Below are positions 41,520 through 49,721 of a stretch of DNA of 57,068 nt, piece by piece (the stretch's first letter is position 1; each line of letters starts with the position of its first letter). The position numbers and the translations under genes are program-made. Source of the DNA: Comamonadaceae bacterium (GTDB lineage Bacteria; Pseudomonadota; Gammaproteobacteria; Burkholderiales; Burkholderiaceae_C); assembly GCA_947450645.1 (NCBI GenBank), contig CANFWH010000011.1, positions 1 through 57,068 of the forward strand, given 5' to 3'. The notes below the pieces were generated by a model. It saw only the letters and a list, made by a program, of their open reading frames with translations. It made no database searches and was not told the origin of the DNA.

Positions 41520-42626
41520 TCAGGCCGCTGCGCTTCGGTTTTTTGCCAGCCAGCCATTCACCAAAGCGACCGTTTGGTCAACGCTGGGGTGCGACATGCC
41601 AAGCTGCGCCGCTAATGCCTGCACAATCAAATCAACCCGCTCAATGTTGACCGCGCCTGCCGCCAAGGCACGCGCGGCAGAAGATGGCTTTGCCAGTCCG
41701 TTAGCGGCAGCAGCGTATTTCTCAAATGGAACCAAATCATCTGCGGCTGCACCCAAGGCCACGCAGAGCTTAGCGACCCATTCGTAAATGTCTTGTGAGG
41801 CGAATAAATCTTGCAAAATCGCTTCACGAATCGGCCGCATACCATCCGCCTGAATGCAGCGGTAATTGCCTGTAAGCAGCATGCTCCATTTGGCTAGCGG
41901 CACAAAGAGCGAATCAAAGACCTTGAGCTTGACAGGCAACTCGACGCTCTCGCCGCTCACTTGCACGCGAACAGCTTCTATATCCGCTTCCAAATCGCGG
42001 AGCATTTGCGTATGCGCATCCGACTCAAACGCTGCAACTTTAAAGTTGGTCGGCAGCGCTACTTGCAGCACATTGACTGGCTCATCGACTGGACGAAACG
42101 CTTGCGGGTCTGGACTTGAAAGCGTCATCAAAGCTGGATCAAACGCCTCCCAAATCGCAGTGTCGGTATAGGCTGCACGGCAACTATCTATGTTGAGTGC
42201 GGGGTTGCGCGCCTTAAGCCTTGCAATATATGGCAGTGGCGGCATATTCATGATGGGCATGCACGGCAACTTCGACTCCGCAACTTTGAACATCAACTCG
42301 CGGATGCCCTCTTGCCTGTACTGCGGTTCTTGCATCGCTAACACGACTAAATCAAATCGAACAAGATCGCCCACCAACTGCGGCGTACAAGCGCTTAACT
42401 TGCCCCTCAAAGTGCGTGAATCAACCTCAAGCAAGCCGCCTGCGCCAATGTCTTTGCGGCCTTTGATGGGCAAACGAACACGGATACCCTGCTCATTGAT
42501 TAATGTTGCCGTTGCCGTGCGGCACGTCATCGTGACATGGTGGCCGGCAGCTAAGAATTTAATGCCAAGCAATGAGCCGTAAGAGGCTCCCAAAATCAGG
42601 ATGTTGAATGCGCGATGAGATGTCAT
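41520..42626 (-). CDS. 2-dehydropantoate 2-reductase (PanE/ApbA) family protein, possible oxalyl-CoA reductase
   Basis: 368 residues, longer than usual PanE (about 300). The NAD(P)-binding motif is ILILGASYGSLLGIKFLAAG, a variant of GxGxxG, followed by the LVVLAMQEPQ strand and a helical C-terminal domain. True ketopantoate reductases are rarely linked to oxalate genes. Established knowledge: in Methylobacterium extorquens the PanE2 protein, of the same family, reduces oxalyl-CoA to glyoxylate during growth on oxalate. The neighbouring Frc paralogue and an FNR-type box upstream, shared with oxc and oxlT, make the same role plausible here. This is inference, and an unrelated oxoacid substrate is possible. 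Confidence 0.7.
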   Translation of the reverse strand: MTSHRAFNILILGASYGSLLGIKFLAAGHHVTMTCRTATATLINEQGIRVRLPIKGRKDIGAGGLLEVDSRTLRGKLSACTPQLVGDLVRFDLVVLAMQEPQYRQEGIRELMFKVAESKLPCMPIMNMPPLPYIARLKARNPALNIDSCRAAYTDTAIWEAFDPALMTLSSPDPQAFRPVDEPVNVLQVALPTNFKVAAFESDAHTQMLRDLEADIEAVRVQVSGESVELPVKLKVFDSLFVPLAKWSMLLTGNYRCIQADGMRPIREAILQDLFASQDIYEWVAKLCVALGAAADDLVPFEKYAAAANGLAKPSSAARALAAGAVNIERVDLIVQALAAQLGMSHPSVDQTVALVNGWLAKNRSAAA

Positions 42627-42642
42627 TCATCCATTGTATCGA

Positions 42643-42676
42643 AAACTCTAATGTCTTATATAAGACATTAGAGTTT
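42643..42676. repeat. Perfect 34-bp palindrome
   Basis: AAACTCTAATGTCTTAT is followed with no spacer by its exact reverse complement. It overlaps the last codon of the PAS gene and the presumed 5' untranslated region of the reductase gene. On the minus strand it is followed by TTTTC, so it could act as a weak terminator for the PAS gene. As a spacer-free perfect dyad it could also be an operator or a cruciform site. Confidence 0.9.
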
Positions 42677-43118
42677 AATTTGGCGGTTTTTGACCTAGGT
42701 CAATTTCAAGCTCGATAATGCGCTTGCGCAGTGCCCGTTCCTCTGCAAATTTCACCGATTCATCTCGAACAATAGCAACGATTGCTGCAACTTTTCCTTC
42801 TGCGTCGTGCATCAAGGATACCGTGAATGCAATTGATAGCGTATGCCCATCTTTATGCACCGCAGGCACGCGCAGCACGGATGCGCCGTATTTAGTGATA
42901 CCGCTGGCCATGGTGACGTGATAACCCTCCCAGTGCCGTGCTTGCTGCCTTTGCGGGATGATGATATCGAGCGACTGCCCCATCGCCTCTAGCTCCGTGA
43001 AGCCAAACATGCGCGTCGATGCCGCGTTCCACAGTGTAATTTTTCCTGCTGCATCGCAGGCCATGATGGCATCTGCAGCGCTTTCGACAAGTTGTTGGTG
43101 GTCAAAGTTTGAAGCCAT
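42675..43118 (-). CDS. Stand-alone PAS domain protein
   Basis: About 147 residues from ATG 43118, with a TTG at 43139 as alternative. One PAS fold: ADAIMACDAAGKITLWNAA, RMFGFTELEAMGQSLDIIIP, then VHKDGHTLSIAFTVSLMHDAEG and IVAIVRDESVKFAEE. A short C-terminal coiled-coil helix (RALRKRIIELEIDLGQ) follows. No output domain is present, so it probably works by binding a partner or as a small redox or ligand sensor. It lies just beyond the terminator of oxc-frc. An FNR-type box lies in its last codons. Confidence 0.75.
   Translation of the reverse strand: MASNFDHQQLVESAADAIMACDAAGKITLWNAASTRMFGFTELEAMGQSLDIIIPQRQQARHWEGYHVTMASGITKYGASVLRVPAVHKDGHTLSIAFTVSLMHDAEGKVAAIVAIVRDESVKFAEERALRKRIIELEIDLGQKPPN
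42690..42703. promoter_or_regulatory. FNR-type box (TTGACCTAGGTCAA) upstream of the reductase-frc2 pair
   Basis: A perfect 14-bp palindrome TTGAC-CTAG-GTCAA. It lies within the 3' end of the PAS gene, 64 bp upstream of the reductase start. A minus-strand -10-like TTATAT at about 42663-42658 would place the start site about 45 bp from the centre of the box, near the class II activator position. Compare the boxes at 46337 and 48330. Confidence 0.65.
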
Positions 43119-43156
43119 AAGAAGTTCAGAAAAGGGCAAAAAGAAGGCGTTAAAAA

Positions 43157-43199
43157 AACCGCTTTAATCTGAGAGATTGTCTCAGACCAAAGCGGCTTA
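43157..43199 (-). terminator. Rho-independent terminator of oxc-frc
   Basis: On the minus strand, AAGCCGCTTTGGTCTGAGA, a 5-base loop and its near-complement TCTCAGATTAAAGCGGTTT form a 19-bp stem with G-T wobbles, followed by a run of T. It lies 22 bp after the frc stop. Confidence 0.92.
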
Positions 43200-43221
43200 T
43201 TTAAGCGTAAGGCTGCTTAGC

Positions 43222-44493
43222 TTAGACAGCCTTGGAGGCGTGCATCGCAGCAATGTCTGTCGCGCTGTAACCCAGTTCTGCCAACACTGCATCGGTGTGC
43301 TCACCCAAAATCGGCGATGCGGTAACTTCAGGCTTGAAGCCACTGTATTTGATCGGGCTGCCCAAGGTTGTGTAGCTACCGCGCACTTTGTGCGGAACTT
43401 CGACGATGGTGCCGCTGGCGATGAGCGATTTGTCGTGCAAGAGCTCTTTCATCGACTGCACGGGTGCACACGGGATGTCAAACTTACGGAAGATGTCTAC
43501 GGCTTCAAACTTCGTCTTGTCTTTGATGTAATCTTCAATTGTTGCGAAGATATCCATGATGTGCGGCTGGCGACCACGCGGCGTGTTGTACGCTGGGTCA
43601 TCTTTCCACTCTGGTTTGCCCAAAGCGTCGCAAATAGGACCCCAAGCGTGGCCTTGCACGGTGAAATAAATGTACGCGTTCGGGTCAGTCTCCCAGCCTT
43701 TGCACTTCAAGATCCAGCCTGGCTGACCACCGCCGCCAGCGTTCGCACCGCGTGGCACAACGCCGTCTTTGAAGGCTTCCATTTCATGCGGGTACTGTGG
43801 GTACTCTTCCAAGTAGCCCACTTTGTCCAAACGCAGTTGGTCACGCATTTTGACGCGACACAGATTCAGCACAGCGTCCTGCATAGACACAGCAACCTTT
43901 TGGCCTTTGCCCGTTTTTTGCTTGCCAATGTAAGCCGTCAAGATACCGATGGCAAGATGCATACCCGTATTGGAATCACCGAGTGCTGCCGAAGAAATGG
44001 TTGGGCCAGAGTTCTCGCCTTTCCAGTAACCTGTCGTGGATGCCGCACCGCCAGCGCACTGCGCCACGTTTTCGTAGACCTTCAAGTCCTCATAGTGATG
44101 TCCATCCGAGAAACCTTTGACAGAAGCCAAAATCATGCCCGGGTTGAGCGACTGGATGTGCTCCCACGTAAAGCCCATGCGGTCGAGCGCGCCTGGGCCA
44201 AAGTTTTCAACCATCACGTCGGATTCTTTGATCAAGCGCTCCAGCACTTCTTTGCCCGCCGCCTGCTTGGTGTCTAGGGTCAAGCCACGCTTGTTGGAGT
44301 TCAACATCGTGAAATACAGCGCATCTGCATCTGGCATGTCGCGCAGCTGGCCACGTGTCACGTCGCCAGAGCCTGGACGCTCGACCTTGATGACGTCCGC
44401 ACCGAACCACGCCAGCATTTGCGTACAGGCAGGGCCTGCTTGCACGTGGGTGAAGTCGATAATTTTGATGCCTGCTAATGGTTTGTCGCTCAT
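43222..44493 (-). CDS. frc: Formyl-CoA:oxalate CoA-transferase
   Basis: 423 residues, class III CoA-transferase (CaiB/BaiF). Reaction: formyl-CoA + oxalate to formate + oxalyl-CoA, in the cytosol. The usual length of Frc is about 428. Signatures: [37 protein letters not shown], the catalytic Asp at residue 173 in [10 protein letters not shown], and the glycine loop [10 protein letters not shown] that closes over the active site. It lies 34 bp downstream of oxc and ends at a strong terminator, so oxc-frc is a two-gene operon. Confidence 0.95.
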   Translation of the reverse strand: MSDKPLAGIKIIDFTHVQAGPACTQMLAWFGADVIKVERPGSGDVTRGQLRDMPDADALYFTMLNSNKRGLTLDTKQAAGKEVLERLIKESDVMVENFGPGALDRMGFTWEHIQSLNPGMILASVKGFSDGHHYEDLKVYENVAQCAGGAASTTGYWKGENSGPTISSAALGDSNTGMHLAIGILTAYIGKQKTGKGQKVAVSMQDAVLNLCRVKMRDQLRLDKVGYLEEYPQYPHEMEAFKDGVVPRGANAGGGGQPGWILKCKGWETDPNAYIYFTVQGHAWGPICDALGKPEWKDDPAYNTPRGRQPHIMDIFATIEDYIKDKTKFEAVDIFRKFDIPCAPVQSMKELLHDKSLIASGTIVEVPHKVRGSYTTLGSPIKYSGFKPEVTASPILGEHTDAVLAELGYSATDIAAMHASKAV

Positions 44494-44527
44494 GAAATGC
44501 TCCTAAAAATATAAATGAAAATTGAAA

Positions 44528-46276
44528 TTATTTCTTGCCAGCGGTTGGATTCAAGCTGGTAATACGCCCGCTCTCAGTGCCAGCAGTCTCGTCAATGACG
44601 GCGTTAATCAGCGTGGGACGACCAGAAGCCACCGCCGCGTTCAAAGCTTTCTCTAGCTCGGCGGGTGTATTTGCTGTGATGCCATCGCCACCAAAAGCTT
44701 GCATCATCAAGTCGTAGCGTGCATTCTTCACAAACACCGTTGGCGCAACGTCTTTGCCGCCAGCGCCCTTGCCGCCCGATTGGTTTTGATCCGTGCCTTT
44801 GTAGATGCCGTTGTTGTTAAACACAACCACACACACGGGTAAGTTGTAACGGCAAATCGTCTCCAGCTCCATGCCGCTAAAGCCAAAAGCGCTATCGCCT
44901 TCAACCGCAATGACGGGGTGATTAGTGGTCACTGCAGCCGCAACCGCAAAGCCCATGCCGATACCCATGATGCCCCATGTGCCCACATCCAAGCGCTTGC
45001 GCGGCTTGTACATATCGACGATGGAACGTGTGAAGTCCAGCGTGTTTGCGCCTTCGTTCACCAAGATCGCGTCTGGGTTGGTTTTGATCGTATTTTTGAT
45101 GACGTTCAAAGCGCTATGGAAGTTCATCGGGCTTGGATTAGCTTGCAATGTGATTGCCATTTTGGCGACGTTCGCATCACGCTTGTCAAACACGGTCTTC
45201 GTCCACTCAGCGTTGGCTTTTGGCAACTTCGCAGCGGCCATGGCTTTGTTGATTTCGCCAACAACCGACGCAATGTCACCGACCAACGGCGCAGCAATGG
45301 CGACATTACTATCAGCTTCGGTTGGGGAGATATCGATTTGAATGAATTGACGTGAGGCTGCTTTATCGCCGCCCCATGTTTTACCCTTGCCGTGCGACAA
45401 AAGCCAATTGAGACGCGCACCGACCAGCATCACCACATCGGCCTCAGCCAGCACGTACGAACGGGCTGCTGAAGCGCATTGGGCGTGGGTATCAGGCAGT
45501 AAGCCCTTCGCCATCGACATAGGCAAATACGGAATGCCGCTAGTTTCGATCATCGCCTTGATCGCGTTGTCTGACTCTGGATTAGCCGCACCTGCATACG
45601 CAGCGCCTTTGCCAAGCAGAATCAGTGGACGCTTGGCGTTTTTTAGCAGCTCAATCGCACGTGCCACAGCCACAGAGCCTGGGATTTGCGCTGGCGCTGC
45701 ATCGACCACTTCAATCAAAGATGCTTTGCCCGCAGCCGCGTCCATCACCTGCGAGAACAACTTGGCTGGCAAGTCAAGGTACACGCCGCCTGGACGACCC
45801 GACACGGCAGAGCGAATGGCGCGGGCAATACCCACACCAATGTCGGCTGCGTGCAGCACGCGGAAAGCGGCTTTGCACAGTGGCTTGGCAATCGCCAATT
45901 GATCCATCTCTTCGTAGTCACCCTGCTGCAAGTCCACGATTTCGCGCTCAGACGAGCCACTGATCAAAATCATGGGGAAGCAATTGGTAGTGGCGTTGGT
46001 GAGAGCGGTGAGGCCATTCAAAAAACCAGGCGCAGACACGGTGAGGCAAATGCCAGGCTTACCCGTCAAAAAACCTGCTGCTGCTGCTGCGTTGCCAGCG
46101 TGCTGTTCGTGACGAAAAGAAATGACGCGCATACCTTCAGCTTGCATTTTTCGTGTCAGATCGGTAATGGGGATGCCTGGCAAGCCATAAACGGTGTCAA
46201 TGCCGTTGAGTTTGAGTGCATCGATGACGAGGTGAAAACCGTCAGTCATAGGGGTGGCTTGTGTCTCTGTTGTCAT
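44528..46276 (-). CDS. oxc: Oxalyl-CoA decarboxylase
   Basis: 582 residues, a ThDP- and Mg-dependent enzyme: oxalyl-CoA to formyl-CoA + CO2. The N-terminal Pyr domain has [13 protein letters not shown] and the activating Glu in [19 protein letters not shown], followed by the family's [21 protein letters not shown]. The PP domain has [20 protein letters not shown] then [14 protein letters not shown], the ThDP-binding motif. It starts with a good ribosome site (AAGGAG) and a likely class II promoter: -10 TATGAT at 46314-46309 with an FNR-type box centred 41.5 bp upstream of the expected start. Regulation by the divergent Crp/Fnr gene is inferred. Confidence 0.96.
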   Translation of the reverse strand: MTTETQATPMTDGFHLVIDALKLNGIDTVYGLPGIPITDLTRKMQAEGMRVISFRHEQHAGNAAAAAGFLTGKPGICLTVSAPGFLNGLTALTNATTNCFPMILISGSSEREIVDLQQGDYEEMDQLAIAKPLCKAAFRVLHAADIGVGIARAIRSAVSGRPGGVYLDLPAKLFSQVMDAAAGKASLIEVVDAAPAQIPGSVAVARAIELLKNAKRPLILLGKGAAYAGAANPESDNAIKAMIETSGIPYLPMSMAKGLLPDTHAQCASAARSYVLAEADVVMLVGARLNWLLSHGKGKTWGGDKAASRQFIQIDISPTEADSNVAIAAPLVGDIASVVGEINKAMAAAKLPKANAEWTKTVFDKRDANVAKMAITLQANPSPMNFHSALNVIKNTIKTNPDAILVNEGANTLDFTRSIVDMYKPRKRLDVGTWGIMGIGMGFAVAAAVTTNHPVIAVEGDSAFGFSGMELETICRYNLPVCVVVFNNNGIYKGTDQNQSGGKGAGGKDVAPTVFVKNARYDLMMQAFGGDGITANTPAELEKALNAAVASGRPTLINAVIDETAGTESGRITSLNPTAGKK

Positions 46277-46301
46277 AGCGCAATAGCTCCTTGGTAGTTC
46301 A

Positions 46302-46314
46302 AGCAGTTATCATA
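46302..46314 (-). promoter_or_regulatory. Likely promoter of oxc (-10 TATGAT)
   Basis: On the minus strand TATGAT (46314-46309) would give a start near 46302. There is no clear -35, but the box at 46337-46350 is centred at about -41.5, the classical position for a class II Crp/Fnr activator. Confidence 0.6.
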
Positions 46315-46336
46315 GGAATCACTGACCAGACCAGCC

Positions 46337-46350
46337 TTGATCTGGGTCAA
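46337..46350. promoter_or_regulatory. FNR-type box (TTGATCTGGGTCAA) between oxc and its Crp/Fnr regulator
   Basis: TTGAT-CTGG-GTCAA matches the FNR consensus TTGAT-N4-ATCAA at 9 of 10 positions. For oxc it sits at -41.5 from the predicted start. On the plus strand its left half overlaps a possible -35 (TTGATC) for the regulator gene with TATATC at 46358-46363 as -10, so the same site could activate oxc and repress the regulator. Confidence 0.75.
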
Positions 46351-46375
46351 TTTCTGCTATATCTTTCAACGACCT

Positions 46376-46984
46376 ATGCCATCCGTCTCGCAACATCCCG
46401 ATAAAAATGTCATCCGTGTGCAGCTCAAGCAAAATGCGCTGTTGCACGAACTCACGGACGAGCAGACGTCGGAATTAGAGAGCTATCTCACCATTGTTGA
46501 TGGCGGAAAAGGTGATTTTTTGTTGCATCAAGGCGTCCATGACATGGAGCAGTATTTCATTTTGGACGGAATTTTGAAGCGTGTGGTGTCCAACCCTGAA
46601 GCCAAAGAGATGATTTTGCGGTTTGCAGCTGAACGCGACGTGGAAACCAGCTACGCTGCATGGTGTTTAAAAAAGCCTGCCCCCTACAGCATTGTTTGCC
46701 TGACCAAGGCGCGAGTTGCCAAGATGCCGCTGGAGCAATGGGTGAGCTTTATTGAGCGTCATCCGAAAGTGAAACAAGCTTTTGAACATCACGTGATGAG
46801 TTCCATGAGCGACATCATGGCGCATACGATTACACTGCATTTGCTGGACGCCACAGGCCGCGTTCAGCGCTTTTTGCGCAAACAACCCGAGCTATTTGAT
46901 CGCATCCCCAAAAAAGAGCTGGCGGCTTATCTCAACCTCTCGGCTGAAACATTAAGCCGTCTTAAGCAACGCGGCAAAATTTAA
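46376..46984 (+). CDS. Crp/Fnr family transcriptional regulator
   Basis: About 202 residues from ATG 46376; the frame is open to 46337 but that start would overlap the operator. The N-terminal cyclic-nucleotide-binding-like beta-barrel (GDFLLHQGVHDMEQYFILDG), dimerisation helix and C-terminal helix-turn-helix (KKELAAYLNLSAETLSRLKQ) are in order. The recognition helix contains E-T-L-S-R, the FNR-type ExxSR that reads TTGAY half sites. The N-terminal cysteine cluster of true FNR is missing, so it is not an oxygen sensor of that kind. It is divergent from oxc and likely controls the oxalate genes; the effector is unknown. Confidence 0.88.
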   Translation: MPSVSQHPDKNVIRVQLKQNALLHELTDEQTSELESYLTIVDGGKGDFLLHQGVHDMEQYFILDGILKRVVSNPEAKEMILRFAAERDVETSYAAWCLKKPAPYSIVCLTKARVAKMPLEQWVSFIERHPKVKQAFEHHVMSSMSDIMAHTITLHLLDATGRVQRFLRKQPELFDRIPKKELAAYLNLSAETLSRLKQRGKI

Positions 46985-48279
46985 GCTTCTACAGCTGCAT
47001 TAGCCGCTTCAATGGTTTTGGTACGCATTGGCGCAAGTACCAGCTTGGCAAGCAATCCTGCAACAATAGAAATCGCAGCGGAGAACATAAATACACGATC
47101 CCAATTCCCGCCCGCAGACAAAATGGATGCCACGGGTACGAGCAATGCCGCCGTTCCCTTGGCCGTGTAAAGCGTCCCAGCGTTCGCTGCAGCATTCTTC
47201 ACACCAAAGGTATCAGCGCACAACGCTGGGAAGATGGAAAAAATTTCGCCCCAGCACAAAAACACCATTGCAGCAAATGCCATAAACGCATATGGGTTGT
47301 GGCCGTAAGTCATTAAACCCAGCATCGCCAAACCTTCGCCCACAAAGACCACCACCATGGTGTTTTCGCGCCCCAAACGATCGGAAATAAAGCCGCATAG
47401 TGGACGCGTAAAGCCATTGACCAAGTTATCAATTGTTAGAGCCATTGTCAGCAAAGGTAACGTGAAACCCAACAAGCTCACTGGAAGTTTTGTGAAGCCA
47501 AAATCTTTGGCAATCGGGCCAATTTGCGCCGTTGCCATAAGACCACCCGCAGCAACCGCCACAAACAAAACATAAGTCAGCCAAAACACTGGCGTACGAA
47601 TCATTTGACCTGTGGTGTAGTCCACTTTAGTCATCACAATACGCGGAGCAGGTGCCACACCTTTGGGCGCGGTTGGACGTACCATAAACATAGCAATTGC
47701 AAAAATCACCGCGCCTTGCAAGAGGCCAAAAAAGAAGAATGTTTGCTCGTAACCCGAGGCCTGAATCATGTTGGCAATGGGAATCACCGTAACGGCCGCG
47801 CCTGCGCCAAAGCCTGCAGCCGTAAGACCTGCAGCCAATCCTCGCTTGTCGGGGAACCACTTAAGAGCATTGCCCACGCAAGTACCATACACGCAGCCTG
47901 CGCCTACGCCTGAAATAACCGCTGCCGCATAAAAAGCAAACTCGGTACTGGCGTACGAGTTCATCACCCAACCCAGCGCTGCTAGGAGCGCGCCGCCTGC
48001 AATGACGGGACGTGGGCCGTATTTATCCACCAACCAACCCTCAATGGGTACGAGCCAAGTCTCAACCACCACAAAAATGGAAAACGCAAATTGAATCACA
48101 GGCAAACCCAAATGATTTTTAGCCTCAATGGGATTCACAAACAAGGTCCAACCATATTGCAAATTGGCAACCATGGCCATACAGATAATGCCAAAAATAA
48201 GTTGCACCCATCGTCCCGAAAAACCAGCAGAATTGCCTTGCGTCGCACCCATCGCTTGTGACTGTGTCATGTCGTTCAT
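46981..48279 (-). CDS. Oxalate/formate antiporter (MFS, OxlT-like)
   Basis: 432 residues with 12 predicted membrane helices. N-terminal RWVQLIFGIICMAMVANLQYGWTLFVNPI and VDKYGPRPVIAGGALLAALGW are typical of the OxlT branch of the major facilitator family; GAGCVYGTCVGNALKWFPDKRGLAAGL follows in the middle. It would import oxalate in exchange for formate, which together with Frc and Oxc completes oxalate use. Its stop overlaps the regulator stop tail to tail. An FNR-type box at 48330 lies 51 bp upstream of the start. Confidence 0.9.
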   Translation of the reverse strand: MNDMTQSQAMGATQGNSAGFSGRWVQLIFGIICMAMVANLQYGWTLFVNPIEAKNHLGLPVIQFAFSIFVVVETWLVPIEGWLVDKYGPRPVIAGGALLAALGWVMNSYASTEFAFYAAAVISGVGAGCVYGTCVGNALKWFPDKRGLAAGLTAAGFGAGAAVTVIPIANMIQASGYEQTFFFFGLLQGAVIFAIAMFMVRPTAPKGVAPAPRIVMTKVDYTTGQMIRTPVFWLTYVLFVAVAAGGLMATAQIGPIAKDFGFTKLPVSLLGFTLPLLTMALTIDNLVNGFTRPLCGFISDRLGRENTMVVVFVGEGLAMLGLMTYGHNPYAFMAFAAMVFLCWGEIFSIFPALCADTFGVKNAAANAGTLYTAKGTAALLVPVASILSAGGNWDRVFMFSAAISIVAGLLAKLVLAPMRTKTIEAANAAVEA

Positions 48280-48329
48280 ACTCCAAAATAATTGAAGTTC
48301 TCATTCTCCAAAGGAGCGACACAACTGAG

Positions 48330-48343
48330 TTGACCAACGTCAA
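48330..48343. promoter_or_regulatory. FNR-type box (TTGACCAACGTCAA) upstream of oxlT
   Basis: TTGAC-CAAC-GTCAA has perfect five-base half sites. With a minus-strand -10-like GAGAAT at about 48308-48303, the box centre falls about 40 bp upstream of the start, again near the class II activator position. It lies in the 134-bp gap between rlmE and oxlT. Confidence 0.7.
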
Positions 48344-48413
48344 GATTTAGATCATTGATGGCTAGGACATTCCCTTTACTGGCGCATGTAAAACCACTTA
48401 CGTAGTTACCACA

Positions 48414-49151
48414 TTAAGCGGTTTTCAAGCGAATGCCAACAATAAAATTCTCAGCAGATTTATCGCGCGAAGCCTTTGGCTTCATGGGTTTGACGACCTC
48501 GAAGGTCTCTTTAAACAGCTTGACCAACTGGCTGTAGCCGCTGCCGTGAAAGACTTTCACAACTAGTGCGCCTTCAGGCGTTAAATGCGTCTTGGCAAAC
48601 TCCACAGCAATCTCAACTAAATGACACATCCGCGCTGCATCGGCTGACTCAACACCAGACAAGTTGGGAGCCATGTCCGAGACCACGCAATCCACTTTGT
48701 TAAAGCTTGCTGCACCGCCCAAAGTTTCGTGCAGCTGCGCGAGCACTGACTCTTCGCGGAAGTCGCCCAATAGGAAAGTGACATCCTCCACTGGCGGCAT
48801 CGGCAAAATATCTAGCGCCACAATGCGGCCATTGATCTCACCCGAAGCCACGCCTGTCTTGGCATTCGGGGCGATGACGCGGTTAGATCCAGTCATATTT
48901 GCGCCCTCGGTGCCGCCCAGTTTGCGACGCAGATATTGACTCCAAGCGCCAGGCGCTGAGCCCAAATCCACCAAAGTCATGCCAGGTTTGATCAGGCCAA
49001 GCGTCTCGTCCATTTCTTTGAGTTTGTAGGCGGCGCGGGCACGATAACCATCGCGCTGCGCCATCTTGACGTAAGGATCGTTCAAATGGTCGTTGAGCCA
49101 CGCTTTATTGAGTTTTTTACCCTTTTTGCCACTTTGTTTTTGTACTTTCAT
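48414..49151 (-). CDS. rlmE: 23S rRNA (uridine-2552-2'-O)-methyltransferase RlmE
   Basis: 245 residues, about 35 longer than E. coli RlmE. A SAM-dependent methyltransferase of the 50S A-loop: [26 protein letters not shown] with the first catalytic Lys, [14 protein letters not shown] (SAM motif I), [11 protein letters not shown] (Asp), [12 protein letters not shown] (Lys), and a C-terminal Glu in the [14 protein letters not shown] segment, which completes the K-D-K-E set. It is divergent from the YhbY gene, a conserved arrangement; the usual next gene ftsH is missing and the oxalate transporter follows instead. Confidence 0.94.
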   Translation of the reverse strand: MKVQKQSGKKGKKLNKAWLNDHLNDPYVKMAQRDGYRARAAYKLKEMDETLGLIKPGMTLVDLGSAPGAWSQYLRRKLGGTEGANMTGSNRVIAPNAKTGVASGEINGRIVALDILPMPPVEDVTFLLGDFREESVLAQLHETLGGAASFNKVDCVVSDMAPNLSGVESADAARMCHLVEIAVEFAKTHLTPEGALVVKVFHGSGYSQLVKLFKETFEVVKPMKPKASRDKSAENFIVGIRLKTA

Positions 49152-49204
49152 AGCCCCAATTCTCGTTGGTTTCCCAAAATGGACATGTAAACGATAATTG
49201 AGGC

Positions 49205-49678
49205 ATGACTGCCATTAAATTAAACGTACAAGATCGCAAACAGCTTCGCGCTGATGCACACCACCTCAATCCCGTCGTCATGATCGGGAATGACGGACTC
49301 ACCGTTGCCGTGAAGCACGAAGTGAACGCGGCACTGAATGCCCACGGACTCATCAAAGTGCGCGTTTTTTCAGACGACAGAAATACTCGCGAAGCCATGC
49401 TGGTAGAGCTCTCCGAAGAATTTAACGCCGCACCGATTCAGCACATCGGCAAACTACTCGTTTTGTGGCGTGAAAAACCCGTGGTTGAAAAACCGATCAA
49501 CGAAGACCGCATGCCCGGCCCCCGTGACATGAAGGTCATGAAGTACAGCAAACGCGGTGGTCAGCGCCCCGAAGTGCGTACGCTACGCGTGTTAGGCAAC
49601 GAGCGCCTGACGTTTGGTGGCAAGGTCAAACGGATTCAGCCTAAAAAGAAAAGTGTGAAGAAATCGCAATTGGGATGA
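49205..49678 (+). CDS. YhbY family RNA-binding protein
   Basis: 157 residues. The CRM (YhbY) domain covers residues 1-95: [24 protein letters not shown] with the GxxG-like loop, then [23 protein letters not shown] and [10 protein letters not shown]. The remaining 60 residues are basic ([15 protein letters not shown]), suited to RNA binding. In other bacteria the protein associates with the pre-50S ribosome. It is divergent from rlmE, another 50S factor. Confidence 0.92.
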   Translation: MTAIKLNVQDRKQLRADAHHLNPVVMIGNDGLTVAVKHEVNAALNAHGLIKVRVFSDDRNTREAMLVELSEEFNAAPIQHIGKLLVLWREKPVVEKPINEDRMPGPRDMKVMKYSKRGGQRPEVRTLRVLGNERLTFGGKVKRIQPKKKSVKKSQLG

Positions 49679-49721
49679 TTGCCTCGGTTGATTTTTAAGT
49701 GATCGGTATCATCTGCAATCG

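Noticed and set aside
43177-44277. Long plus-strand open frame antisense to frc (366 codons)
   Set aside because: It is a shadow of the frc codon pattern. The frc product has complete motifs, while the antisense product is rich in His, Arg and Cys without any recognisable domain.
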